A stretch of 64,000 bases of DNA from Hahnella lacustris (GTDB lineage Bacteria > Pseudomonadota > Gammaproteobacteria > Burkholderiales > Burkholderiaceae_A): positions 372,001-436,000 of the forward strand of contig OZ239148.1 of assembly GCA_965194655.1 (NCBI GenBank). The letters are read 5' to 3'. The notes beneath the pieces were generated by a model. The model made no database searches, was not told the DNA's origin, and worked only from the letters and a program-made list of their open reading frames with translations. Position numbers and translations under genes: made by a program. Every line of letters begins with the position of its first letter. The first letter of the stretch is position 1. Shown one piece after another: positions 34,853 to 43,433 of the stretch.

Positions 34853-35965
34853 GTGGACTTTCTCTATTCAGAAGATCAGCGGGCCATTCGTGAGATGGCC
34901 GAGTCGATTTTTGGTGACCATTGCACTGATGCCTTCCAGGCCGAGTGGGACAAAAGAAGGGACTCCTATGACGCTGTGCTCTGGGACAAATTACGGGAAG
35001 CGGGTCTTCCCTCCCTGTTGCTGACGGAGGCCAGTGGTGGCAGCGCCCTTGGCATGACGGACCTCAATGTCGTGCTCCAAGCCCAAGGCCGCTCGATTGC
35101 ACCAGTCCCCCTTGCCGAGCACGCGCTGGGCGCCTATTTGCTTGAGCGTGAGGGCCTATTGACTCAAGAGATCGCAGCGGGAGAGCAGGTGGTCTCACTC
35201 GCACTCGACAGTCTGCTCGATGCTCGGGAGGGAAAGCTCTCCGTGGGGCAGGTGGGCGAATCGATGAGCGTCAGTGGCCTTGCGGAGTCTGTGTTGTACG
35301 GCGATGTATGCAGTGGCCTTTTGGTTGCAGCGGGTGTTGGTTCGACCGCCAGCCTTTTGTATGTCGATCTTCGCCCCGAAAAAGGTGTGGTGAGGATGCC
35401 CGGTCGAACGCAGCACCATCAGGGGGTGGCCGATATTCACCTGACGCAGGCACCAGCCGTTTTGCTCAAAACGGTCACCGTGAATGAGGCCCTCGAGAGG
35501 GCGCTGGCAGCGATCAGCGCACTGACCCTGGGCGTATTGGAAGAGCAGGTCCGCCGGGCTGTCGTCTACACCTCCGAGCGCGTTCAGTTTGGCCGGGCGA
35601 TTGGCACCTTTCAAGCGGTGCAGATGCGTATGGCAGACGCGCAGATCGACTTGGAGGTCTTAAAAACCTCCCTCCTTCAGTTGCTTTATCGAATCGATCA
35701 GAGCCTTCCGGCGCTGCCCCAGGCGAGTGCCACGAAGTATCTGGCCAGTGAAGCCAGTCACCGGGTCGGTCATGGTGCTCAACATGTGCACGGCGGTATT
35801 GGTGTGGATCAGTCGTATCCCATTCACCGCTATCTCTATTGGGCAAGGGCGATGGCCATGAGATTGGGCGGAAGTGGCGCTCATCTCGAGCGGCTTGGTT
35901 CCTGGCTGGATCAACACGATACGCTTGGTTGGAAATACGACATGAAGGAGGATACGAATGCGTAA
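34853..35965 (+). CDS. Acyl-CoA dehydrogenase, ChsE1-like subunit
   Basis: A 370-residue acyl-CoA dehydrogenase-fold protein with a GTG start two bases after the chsH2 stop. It begins MDFLYSEDQRAIREM and carries SERVQFGRAIGTFQAVQMRMAD and HVHGGIGVDQSYPIHRYLYWA. The catalytic glutamate positions are empty, as in the smaller partner of ChsE1-ChsE2. The companion large subunit is encoded three genes later (37545-38726). Within the igr-like operon this pair would desaturate the 2'-propanoyl-CoA side chain. It overlaps chsH1 by 8 bp. Which mycobacterial FadE it best matches needs alignment. Confidence 0.8.
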   Translation: MDFLYSEDQRAIREMAESIFGDHCTDAFQAEWDKRRDSYDAVLWDKLREAGLPSLLLTEASGGSALGMTDLNVVLQAQGRSIAPVPLAEHALGAYLLEREGLLTQEIAAGEQVVSLALDSLLDAREGKLSVGQVGESMSVSGLAESVLYGDVCSGLLVAAGVGSTASLLYVDLRPEKGVVRMPGRTQHHQGVADIHLTQAPAVLLKTVTVNEALERALAAISALTLGVLEEQVRRAVVYTSERVQFGRAIGTFQAVQMRMADAQIDLEVLKTSLLQLLYRIDQSLPALPQASATKYLASEASHRVGHGAQHVHGGIGVDQSYPIHRYLYWARAMAMRLGGSGAHLERLGSWLDQHDTLGWKYDMKEDTNA

Positions 35966-36365
35966 TCTCCAAGTCGGGCTCAGGCTACCTGAGGAGGTCA
36001 TACCGGTCACCGTGCCACTGGTCACGGGGGGCGCCATTGCGACGCGAGACTACTTTCCCGGGCATCACGACCTCGAGGCAGCCCGAGCGTTGGGCTCACC
36101 TCACATCTTCATGAATATCTTGACCACCAACGGGCTGGTCCAGCGCTATGTAGAGAACTGGGCCGGTGAGACTTGTGTCATTCACGCGCTGCGAATCAAG
36201 TTGGGGATGCCCAACTATCCCGGCGATCAGATGACACTCTCGGGTGAGGTAAAAGCGTTTGATGCGAGCACCGGTCGATACACCATCGAGATCAAGGGCC
36301 GCAATGGAATGGGCAATCACGTCACTGGCACCGTTGACTTGAGCTTTCAAGGAGCGAAGGCATGA
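35958..36365 (+). CDS. chsH1: ChsH1-like MaoC hydratase subunit
   Basis: A 135-residue hot-dog protein. ATRDYFPGHHDLEAAR followed by IFMNILTTNGLVQRYVENW matches the catalytic Asp/His region and the following helix of mycobacterial ChsH1 (ATRDFQDVHHD, NILTxxGLVQRYV as I recall). The size agrees as well. It should form a heteromer with ChsH2 and supply the active site for hydration of the steroid enoyl-CoA. It overlaps genes on both sides (8 bp and 4 bp), so the complex is made from coupled translation. Confidence 0.85.
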   Translation: MRNLQVGLRLPEEVIPVTVPLVTGGAIATRDYFPGHHDLEAARALGSPHIFMNILTTNGLVQRYVENWAGETCVIHALRIKLGMPNYPGDQMTLSGEVKAFDASTGRYTIEIKGRNGMGNHVTGTVDLSFQGAKA

Positions 36366-37555
36366 CCGATAGACGCTTTCCTTCTGGACAATGCGCCATT
36401 GTGGGACTGGGGGCTACGGAGTTCTCTAAGAATTCCGGTCGGACAGAGATTCGGCTGGCCATGGAAGCAACCCTGGCTGCTCTGAGAGATGCCGGGATTG
36501 ACCCGAAGACGGTGGATGGCTTCTCGAGCTATAGCGTCGATAAGGTGCCCGAATACGAGATTGCGCGCCTGCTGGGCTCAGAGTCCGTGACGTTTTTCTC
36601 CCAGACACCCCACGGTGGAGGAGCGGCCTGTTCGCCCGTGCTTCAAGCGGTGTTGGCCATTCAGGCGGGCGTTGCAAAGACCGTCGTGGTGTATCGAGCG
36701 ATGAATGAGCGGTCTTGGTACCGATTTGGTACGGGTAGCTACGGCTTCGGCGCGACACCGCTCTTTGACAATGTCAACTATGGCTGGGTCATGCCCTATG
36801 GATTTCACACACCCGCGGGTTGGGTCGCGATGTTTGCTCAGCGCTATATGCACGAGTATGGCGCAACGGGCTTAGATTTCGGTCGCATCTCCGTCGCCTC
36901 CCGGGCTTTTGCGGCCACGAACCCCGCCGCTTTTTTCTATCAGAAACCCATCACGCTGGATGACCATCAGGCCTCACGTTGGATCTGTGAGCCACTCCGT
37001 CTTTTGGACTGTTGCCAGGAATCTGATGGTGCGGTGGCGATGGTCATCACTTCAAGTGAGAGGGCTCGAGACCTGCCCACCAAGCCGGTTTACATTCTTG
37101 GTGCTGCACAGGGGATTGCTGCCGGGCAACAGATCATGACCTCCTACTATCGGCCCAACATCACTGCACTCCCAGAGATGGACTTGGTGGCCCGCCAGCT
37201 GTATGCGCAGAGCGGACTCAGTGCGTCGGACATTCAGACCGCCGTGATTTACGACCACTTCACCCCTTTTGTACTCCCCCAATTGGAGGCCTTTGGCTTT
37301 TGTCAGCGAGGCGAAGCGAAGGATTTTGTGCGAGCAGGAGCGCACGCGGCGGGAGGACGTCTTCCGATCAACACCCACGGAGGACAACTCGGTGAGGCCT
37401 ATATCCACGGCATGAACGGCATTGCGGAGGGCGTGCGCCAGGTCCGTGGCTCAGCCGTGAACCAGGTCTCATCTGTGCAGAACGTTCTGGTGACCGCCGG
37501 CACAGGGGTGCCCACCAGCGGACTTATTCTTGGAGCAGAACCACATGTTCATTGA
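36362..37555 (+). CDS. ltp2: Ltp2-like steroid side-chain aldolase (thiolase fold)
   Basis: 397 residues of the SCP-x/Ltp thiolase-like family. The usual thiolase CxSG nucleophile is absent; the equivalent region reads HGGGAACSP. Late motifs NTHGGQLGEAYIHGMNGI and VYDHFTP-like IYDHFTPFVL are typical of Ltp2, where tyrosines rather than a cysteine do retro-aldol chemistry. Ltp2 cleaves the 17-hydroxy side-chain CoA ester to a 17-ketosteroid and propionyl-CoA, in complex with the DUF35 domain of ChsH2, encoded just upstream. Gene order chsH2-chsE-chsH1-ltp2-chsE supports this strongly. It overlaps the next gene by 11 bp. Confidence 0.85.
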   Translation: MTDRRFPSGQCAIVGLGATEFSKNSGRTEIRLAMEATLAALRDAGIDPKTVDGFSSYSVDKVPEYEIARLLGSESVTFFSQTPHGGGAACSPVLQAVLAIQAGVAKTVVVYRAMNERSWYRFGTGSYGFGATPLFDNVNYGWVMPYGFHTPAGWVAMFAQRYMHEYGATGLDFGRISVASRAFAATNPAAFFYQKPITLDDHQASRWICEPLRLLDCCQESDGAVAMVITSSERARDLPTKPVYILGAAQGIAAGQQIMTSYYRPNITALPEMDLVARQLYAQSGLSASDIQTAVIYDHFTPFVLPQLEAFGFCQRGEAKDFVRAGAHAAGGRLPINTHGGQLGEAYIHGMNGIAEGVRQVRGSAVNQVSSVQNVLVTAGTGVPTSGLILGAEPHVH

Positions 37556-38726
37556 TCTCACGCCCGAGCAGCACGCACTGCGCATTCGGATTCGCGACTA
37601 CTTCAAGACCCTTCTGACGGACGATGACCGTCGGGAGCTGCGGGGCTCGGAGGGGGGCGAAGCCTTTCGACGTATTGTTGGCCAGATGGGCCAGGATGGC
37701 TGGTTGGCCGTGGGCTGGCCCAAGGAGCACGGCGGACTGGGCTACTCCGCGACTGAACAGCTGATCTTCTTCGAAGAGGCCAACATTGCAGGTGCTCCCC
37801 TTCCTTTTGTGACCATCAGCACCGTCGCACCAGCACTCATGGAATCTGGCACCGAAGAGCAGAAGAAGACATTCCTTCCGGGTATGGCCAGGGGCGAGAT
37901 CATTTTTGCCATTGGATATTCCGAGCCGAGTGCGGGCAGCGATCTCGCCGTGCTGCGCACCACCGCGACGCCAGTGGGGGATCCACTCTCCCACTTTGTC
38001 GTGAATGGAAACAAGCTCTGGACCTCTGGCGCACATGATGCAGACTTTGTCTGGCTGGCGGCACGAACCAGCACAGAGCTGCCTCGCCACAAGGGCGTTT
38101 CTATCCTGATTGTGGACACCAAAGCCAAAGGCTTTAGCTACACCTTGATTCCCACGACGGCCAATCCAACGGCTGCCACCTATTACGACCAAGTTGAGGT
38201 GCCTGCCAATCGACTGGTTGGAGACCTTCATGGCGGCTGGAAGCTCATCACAGCCCAGCTGAATCACGAGCGCTTGGGTTTGGGCAGTTGGGCCGACAAG
38301 ATCTTTGGCCCCTACACCCGGGTGCTTCAGTGGGCCAAGGCAAAGGACGAACGGGGGCAGAGGGCGATGGATAAGCCCTGGGTGCGATCGGCTCTCGCAG
38401 AGTGCTACGCGCGCCTCGAGGCGATGAGGCTGATTAACTTCCGCATTGCACAAGATCTCGAGCACGGGCAGATGGACATTTCATTGGCGTGTGCCACAAA
38501 GGTCTACGGCGCTGACACGAGTCTTGATGTGCTCCGCAGGCTTGTCGAGGTGGTGGGCAACAGTGGGCTTGTGCGGGCAGGATCCGCCGCGGAGCGGCTG
38601 CTCGGGGAGTTGGACTATGAGACCCGCGGAGCACCCATGCTCACCTTCGGTGGGGGCACCAACGAGATTCAGCGGGAGTTGATTGCGCAGTTCGGGCTTC
38701 AAATGCCTCGACCAGCGAGGACCTAG
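37545..38726 (+). CDS. Acyl-CoA dehydrogenase, ChsE2/ChsE4-like large subunit
   Basis: 393 residues. DGWLAVGWPKEHGGLGYS, NIAGAPLPFVTISTVAP, IGYSEPSAGSDLAVLRTTA, NGNKLWTSG and the C-terminal LTFGGGTNEIQRELIA agree with the FadE26/FadE29 class of steroid dehydrogenases. A glutamate in LNHERLGLG supplies the helix-G base, while the classical YEGT position is GGGT. It most probably pairs with the protein encoded at 34853 to form the dehydrogenase for the shortened side chain. The ATG at 37545 lies inside the ltp2 3' end; a TTG at 37530 is an alternative. Confidence 0.82.
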   Translation: MFIDLTPEQHALRIRIRDYFKTLLTDDDRRELRGSEGGEAFRRIVGQMGQDGWLAVGWPKEHGGLGYSATEQLIFFEEANIAGAPLPFVTISTVAPALMESGTEEQKKTFLPGMARGEIIFAIGYSEPSAGSDLAVLRTTATPVGDPLSHFVVNGNKLWTSGAHDADFVWLAARTSTELPRHKGVSILIVDTKAKGFSYTLIPTTANPTAATYYDQVEVPANRLVGDLHGGWKLITAQLNHERLGLGSWADKIFGPYTRVLQWAKAKDERGQRAMDKPWVRSALAECYARLEAMRLINFRIAQDLEHGQMDISLACATKVYGADTSLDVLRRLVEVVGNSGLVRAGSAAERLLGELDYETRGAPMLTFGGGTNEIQRELIAQFGLQMPRPART

Positions 38727-38745
38727 GGAAAACCACGCTGAGGAC

Positions 38746-38761
38746 TAACGCATTCGGACGA
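38746..38761. promoter_or_regulatory. Possible operator, site D (TonB receptor promoter)
   Basis: On the minus strand it reads CATCGTCCGAATGCGTTAG: the CATCGTCC half is perfect, and the other half is degenerate (CGTTA). It lies 68-83 bp upstream of the receptor start, similar to sites E and F relative to their genes. Confidence 0.45.
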
Positions 38762-38793
38762 TGAATCTCCTGGTGGTCGGATCAGTATCGGAG

Positions 38794-38810
38794 GGGCGCA
38801 TCATGCGCCC
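38794..38810 (+). repeat. Inverted repeat in the TonB receptor leader
   Basis: GGGCGCA-TCA-TGCGCCC, a perfect 7-bp stem with a 3-base loop, 7 bp before the AGGAGGAG ribosome-binding region and 18 bp before the ATG. No T-run follows, so it is not a terminator. It may stabilise the mRNA or bind a regulator. Confidence 0.6.
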
Positions 38811-38828
38811 GACAACTAGGAGGAGACA

Positions 38829-41120
38829 ATGAAGAGTAAGTCCCAGAAGGTTTTGAAGGTTTCAGTCGTTGCGCTGACCGTCTCAGCGCTGTTCTCAGGC
38901 GGTGCTTGGGCGCAAGAGAAGATCGAAGAAGTGGTCGTGACCGCGCAGAAGCGCGAGCAGAAGGTTCAGGATGTGCCCATCTCGATCACCGCAATCACCG
39001 CACAGAGCATCGAAGATCGGGCGATCGAATCCGTTCAGGATCTCAATGGCCTCGTCCCTAACTTGAACGTCAACAACGTTCCCGTCACCGGTCTCACGAT
39101 TGCCGCGAGCCTGCGTGGCTTGGGACAGGGGCAGCCGGCCATCTGGGCGGACCCCGCAGTGGGTGTCTACGTCGATGGTGCGTTTGTTGGAAAAAACACA
39201 GGCGCCATGTTGGACGTGATTGACCTTGAGCGGATTGAAGTGTTGCGTGGCCCCCAGGGCACCCTCTTCGGCCGCAATACGCTTGCAGGTGCGATTAACT
39301 TCATCTCCCGTAAGCCGCTCGGAGAACTCTCCCTGACAGCAAATACTGAGGTGGGCAACTACGGGGCTCGGTCCGTGAAGGTTGGCTTGGAGCTTCCCAA
39401 GGCGGGCATCGTCAGCATTGGTATGGCAGTCAAACGTGAGCAGCGTGATGGCTATATCGATAACCTCACGGTAGGGGCGACCGACGACTTCGGTAACCGC
39501 GATCGCACATCTGCCCGGCTCTCCGCGAAGTTCGACATTTCTAAAGACGCAGTGCTGAACTACGGGTTTGACTACACGGACATCGATGAAATGCCGATGG
39601 CTGGATCGCTGACCTCGTCAAAGATTGCATCGAGCGCTGGATTTGGGACTGCAGGCTTTTCTCAGTACCCTGGGAACAACGCCTCTATTGCGAATCCTGA
39701 GTTCCCCACGAGCCTCACTTATGCACCGGGATTTGAGTATTTTCAGCGCGTGAAGGTCAAGGGCCATCGGGTCCTGTTTGACTTGAAACTGAATGCGTCC
39801 AACACGCTCAAGTACATCGGCTCTCGCCGAGACATGGACTACGCGGATTTCTCAGATTACGGCGGCGGATTTAAAGGCGGAGCCAACTTCCCCCCACAGT
39901 TCGGGATTGCCGCACCCAATACGCCCATGTACGTCGGAGGCCAGGATACGACCTACGAGAACACCTCTCACGAAGTTCAATTGGTAGGCAGTACGAAGTC
40001 CACTCGATACGTATTGGGCTACTACACCTTTGAGGAGACTGGTGACGTTGCGACGACAAACTTCGGAGTCCTGCTCAAGGCCACGCCAACGCTGAAGCAG
40101 TCCTTCACCGCAGTGGAGTACGGTATCAAGACGGAGGCATCTGGTCTGTTTGGGCAGGTTGACTTCGACATCTCACCCCAGCTTACCGCCACGGCCGGGC
40201 TGCGCTACACCAAGGAAGAGAAGTCCGGCTACGGTCGCACCTTTATCGGCGACTCTTTCGGAACCCGCGCATTTGGCCCAGTGGCAACAGGCGCTCCGTC
40301 GGGTGATTTCAGCAAGACCACTCCGGTTGCAGCGCTGGCCTACAAGGCCGACGCAGACACCAACTTCTATGCACGATATGCGGTTGGGTATCGTTCAGGT
40401 GGCTTTAGCGTTCAGTCCGGCGTGCCGACTGACCGTTACGAGGCGGAGATCGCCAAGTCCTTCGAGGTGGGTGTGAAACGTGTCCTGGACGGGGGCCGTG
40501 CCATTGTGAACGGGGCTGTCTTTACCACCACATTGGATGACGCACAGCAGTCGGTCCTTCCAGTCGGAACCACCACGCCCAAGTTCTTGAATGCAGCTGA
40601 GGCCAGCATTCGAGGGTTTGAGTTGGATGGAACGGTTCGGGTCTCTAAAGACTGGCTGGTTGGTTTCGGCTACGGTTTCCTTCAGGCTGACTTCGACTCC
40701 TTCTTGAACGCTGGCGTGGACATTGCCGACAAGATCACCTATCCGAATGCGCCGAAGCACACATTGAATGTGAACTTCAGCGGTGACCTGGGCCGCACGT
40801 CTGCGGGCAAGCTCAAGCTCACAGGCGATGCGACCTACAAGGACTCGTTCTACAACATCGTCGCCGCGCCGGCGTCAGCCGCATTGAGCTTTAATGCGGA
40901 GGAGATTGCTCGCATGAAGAGCATGCTCACCATCAATGGAAAGCTCGCGCTCTCGGACATCAAGCTGGGGTCTGGCAATGCCCGGGGTGAGGCCTATGTC
41001 TGGGTGAAGAATGCTCTGAATAAGCGTCAAGAGGTTGCCAACATGAGCCTGGGTTTCCTCACTAGCTTCTGGTCAGAGCCACGTACGATTGGTGCTGGAT
41101 TCACGGTTAAGTTCGACTGA
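38829..41120 (+). CDS. TonB-dependent outer-membrane receptor
   Basis: A 763-residue TonB-dependent receptor. A Sec signal peptide spans about residues 1-28 (cleavage after GGAWA), then the TonB box EEVVVTAQ at 33-40, a plug domain with DVPISITAIT, LRGLGQ and LRGPQGTLFGRNTLAGAINF, and a beta-barrel to a C-terminal TVKFD. The last residue is Asp rather than the usual aromatic, a small oddity. AGGAGGAG precedes the ATG, which predicts strong expression. It is monocistronic, with its own predicted operator and hairpin upstream and a strong terminator downstream. As the only outer-membrane transporter in the island it likely imports the steroid substrate (inference). Confidence 0.92.
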   Translation: MKSKSQKVLKVSVVALTVSALFSGGAWAQEKIEEVVVTAQKREQKVQDVPISITAITAQSIEDRAIESVQDLNGLVPNLNVNNVPVTGLTIAASLRGLGQGQPAIWADPAVGVYVDGAFVGKNTGAMLDVIDLERIEVLRGPQGTLFGRNTLAGAINFISRKPLGELSLTANTEVGNYGARSVKVGLELPKAGIVSIGMAVKREQRDGYIDNLTVGATDDFGNRDRTSARLSAKFDISKDAVLNYGFDYTDIDEMPMAGSLTSSKIASSAGFGTAGFSQYPGNNASIANPEFPTSLTYAPGFEYFQRVKVKGHRVLFDLKLNASNTLKYIGSRRDMDYADFSDYGGGFKGGANFPPQFGIAAPNTPMYVGGQDTTYENTSHEVQLVGSTKSTRYVLGYYTFEETGDVATTNFGVLLKATPTLKQSFTAVEYGIKTEASGLFGQVDFDISPQLTATAGLRYTKEEKSGYGRTFIGDSFGTRAFGPVATGAPSGDFSKTTPVAALAYKADADTNFYARYAVGYRSGGFSVQSGVPTDRYEAEIAKSFEVGVKRVLDGGRAIVNGAVFTTTLDDAQQSVLPVGTTTPKFLNAAEASIRGFELDGTVRVSKDWLVGFGYGFLQADFDSFLNAGVDIADKITYPNAPKHTLNVNFSGDLGRTSAGKLKLTGDATYKDSFYNIVAAPASAALSFNAEEIARMKSMLTINGKLALSDIKLGSGNARGEAYVWVKNALNKRQEVANMSLGFLTSFWSEPRTIGAGFTVKFD

Positions 41121-41142
41121 TTCACGCGTGTTTTCTCTTGAA

Positions 41143-41168
41143 GGCCCGATTCGTCGGGCCTTTTTTTT
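41143..41168 (+). terminator. Rho-independent terminator after the TonB receptor
   Basis: GGCCCGA-TTCG-TCGGGCC forms a perfect 7-bp stem with a stable UUCG tetraloop, followed directly by eight T residues. It begins 22 bp after the receptor stop codon and separates it from the next operon. It is the only clear intrinsic terminator I find in the window. Confidence 0.95.
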
Positions 41169-41185
41169 GCGCACCAACAGGCCCC

Positions 41186-41201
41186 TCGTCTGTTTAAAGG
41201 A
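41186..41201. promoter_or_regulatory. Possible operator, site H (41249 operon promoter)
   Basis: TCGTC-N6-AAGGA followed by TG, between the terminator and the thiolase start (48-63 bp upstream). The left half is perfect; the right half retains only GGATG of GACGATG. A weak member of the motif set. Confidence 0.35.
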
Positions 41202-41248
41202 TGCGAGGTTTGAATGGCTTCCGTTCTACTGGTAACCGAGGAGGAAAT

Positions 41249-42460
41249 ATGAGTTTGAAGAACCTCGCTGCCATTGTGGGCTGCGCACAGTACAAGCCAG
41301 AGAAATACAACACAGCCCCCCGCATGTTCCATCTCGAGCAGGTGGCTGATCTCGCTCGTCAGGCCATAGAGGACAGTGGCCTTCAGGCACATCAGATTGA
41401 CGGTCTCGCCATTAACGGACCCCACTTTCATGAGGCGAGTTCATTTGTACCGGCGATGACCGCTGAGTACCTGGGCATGAATCTGCACTTCGGTGAGGTG
41501 GTCGATCTGGGCGGAACCAGTGGGGTAGGCATGATCTGGCGCGCAGCCGCAGCCATTGAACTCGGGGTCTGCCAAGCGGTGTTGTGTGTCATTCCTCAAC
41601 GCATGGCGCCTTTGGGGCCCTCTGAAGATCCAAACTGGATGATGAAGGCCATGCGATTCGGAGGCCATAGCGCGGTGTATGGCGCGCCCGAGGCGGAGTT
41701 CGATCTGCCCTATGGCCATCTTGGTCAGAATACGGGTTACGCCATGATTGCCCAGCGCTACAAAAGCGTCTACGGCTATGATCCGGTCGCGCTGGCAAAG
41801 ATTGCAGTCGATCAGCGTGCTAATGCACAGGCGAACCCAGAGGCGATGTTCTGTGGCCAGCCGATCACGGTCGAAGATGTCCTGAGTTCTCGGATGGTCG
41901 CGGACCCCCTCCATATGCTGGAGATTGTGATGCCTGTGGCAGGTGGCGCAGCGTTGATTGTGGCCTCCAAGGAGCTTTGGTCACAGACCCGACATCGCCC
42001 CGTCGTGGTGACAGGATTTGGAGAGCAGTTGCAGACGAAGTCTCCCTCCTACGCCCCCGATCTCTTGCGAACGCCCGTTGGCCCTGCCTCAGATCGTGCC
42101 TTTCAAATGGCGGGTCTCTCGCCCAAGGACATGGATGTGGCGCAGATCTATGACTGCTACACCATCACTGTATTGCTCACCCTTGAGGATGCCGGCTTTG
42201 TACCCAAGGGAGAGGGCATGCGATTCGTGCTGGAGCACTCCCTGAGATTTGATGGAGACTTTCCACTGAATACCCACGGTGGGCAGCTGAGCTTCGGGCA
42301 GGCCGGAACGGCTGGCGGTATGTCACAGATTATTGAGGCAGCTCATCAGATTCAAGGCCGATGTGGGTCTCGTCAGTTGTTACGCTGTGATAGCGCTTAC
42401 GTTTCTGGCACCGGTGGCGTGATGAGCGAGCAGGGTGCATTGATCCTCCAGGGGGCATGA
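41249..42460 (+). CDS. Second Ltp/SCP-x type thiolase-fold protein, candidate steroid aldolase
   Basis: 403 residues, preceded by GAGGAGGA. The fold is that of acetyl-CoA acetyltransferase/Ltp proteins, but the nucleophile loop reads DLGGTSGVGM without cysteine. NTHGGQLSFGQAGTAGGM and YDCYTITVLLTLEDAGF correspond to Ltp motifs. It differs clearly from the Ltp2-like protein at 36362. The next gene encodes a DUF35 domain, the obligate partner of such aldolases. In cholate degradation two aldolases (Sal1, Sal2) act in successive side-chain cycles, and this could be the first-cycle enzyme that yields an aldehyde. That is inference; a thiolase-like ligase or transferase cannot be excluded. Confidence 0.7.
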   Translation: MSLKNLAAIVGCAQYKPEKYNTAPRMFHLEQVADLARQAIEDSGLQAHQIDGLAINGPHFHEASSFVPAMTAEYLGMNLHFGEVVDLGGTSGVGMIWRAAAAIELGVCQAVLCVIPQRMAPLGPSEDPNWMMKAMRFGGHSAVYGAPEAEFDLPYGHLGQNTGYAMIAQRYKSVYGYDPVALAKIAVDQRANAQANPEAMFCGQPITVEDVLSSRMVADPLHMLEIVMPVAGGAALIVASKELWSQTRHRPVVVTGFGEQLQTKSPSYAPDLLRTPVGPASDRAFQMAGLSPKDMDVAQIYDCYTITVLLTLEDAGFVPKGEGMRFVLEHSLRFDGDFPLNTHGGQLSFGQAGTAGGMSQIIEAAHQIQGRCGSRQLLRCDSAYVSGTGGVMSEQGALILQGA

Positions 42461-42461
42461 C

Positions 42462-43433
42462 ATGAAGACGACTGTCACGACAAAGCCCGTTCCCCAGCCC
42501 ACCGAGATATCCCGGGCCTACTGGGATGCGCTCGCTCAAGAAAAGATCCTCATACAAGAATGTCAGTCCTGTGGACATCGATTCTTCTTTAGCCGAAGAC
42601 ATTGTCCTCAATGTTGGTCAGATCGATGGATACATTCAGAGGCGAGAGGCCCATTCAAACTTCATACCTTTACGGTCTCCCGTGTCCCGACGCTGCCCGA
42701 GTTTTTTGACGAGATGCCACAGTGTCTTGCAGTGGTGGAACTGGAGACTGGAGTTCGGGCGAATACTGCGCTCAAAGGAATCAACCCGGAGGGGCTATCT
42801 GTGGGAATGGAGCTTCGTCCACTGTTTGTCAGGCGAGGCGACCGAACGCTGCTTTACTTCACTGGCCCAGACACCCTGTTACCGGGGGGGGTTGTGGAGG
42901 GAGCAGAGGATCTCGATCAAGAGGAGCCTGTTCGGGGCGAGGATGAGGCCGTTGCTCAGAGTGAGCGAACCCCTATTCACTTCAAAGACATTCCTGCATT
43001 AGAGGCCTTGATCGCGGGGGGATTCACCGACTGGAGTAACGCCGTGATCGTCGATCAGGCGCTGGTCAATACATTTGCCCAGCTCTCAGGTGATGACTAT
43101 TGGATTCACACAGATCCCGATCGAGCGCGGAATGAGAGCCCCTTTGGTGGGACCATTGCTCATGGCGCGCTCGTTCAGGTTCTCATTTCCCGCATGAAGA
43201 TCCCTTTCCGTCATGAGGTGGTCGGCTTCCAGTCGATGGTGAACTATGGATCGAACAAGCTGCGTTTTCCCTCACCCGTCCCAGTTGGCTCTGCCGTTCA
43301 TGCAAAGGCGCGCATCACGGCGGTCGAGTCCCTGGCGAAAGGAACTCAGGTGTCCATTGAAATGCAGACCTTCGTGAAGGGATTCGACCGCCCCTCTGTG
43401 ATCAACGAAATTGTCGTGCTCTACATGGGATGA
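42462..43433 (+). CDS. DUF35-MaoC fusion protein (reverse domain order of ChsH2)
   Basis: 323 residues. The N-terminal half is DUF35, with an intact zinc knuckle CQSCGHRFFFSRRHCPQC (C-x2-C-x10-C-x2-C, about residues 34-51) and an OB-fold. The C-terminal half, from about residue 175, is a MaoC hydratase with LSGDDYWIHTDPDRA and FGGTIAHGA carrying the Asp/His dyad. An acidic linker rich in Glu/Asp joins them. ChsH2 has the same two families in the opposite order. The protein likely couples hydration to the aldolase encoded just upstream (1 bp apart). It overlaps the racemase gene by 4 bp. Confidence 0.8.
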   Translation: MKTTVTTKPVPQPTEISRAYWDALAQEKILIQECQSCGHRFFFSRRHCPQCWSDRWIHSEARGPFKLHTFTVSRVPTLPEFFDEMPQCLAVVELETGVRANTALKGINPEGLSVGMELRPLFVRRGDRTLLYFTGPDTLLPGGVVEGAEDLDQEEPVRGEDEAVAQSERTPIHFKDIPALEALIAGGFTDWSNAVIVDQALVNTFAQLSGDDYWIHTDPDRARNESPFGGTIAHGALVQVLISRMKIPFRHEVVGFQSMVNYGSNKLRFPSPVPVGSAVHAKARITAVESLAKGTQVSIEMQTFVKGFDRPSVINEIVVLYMG

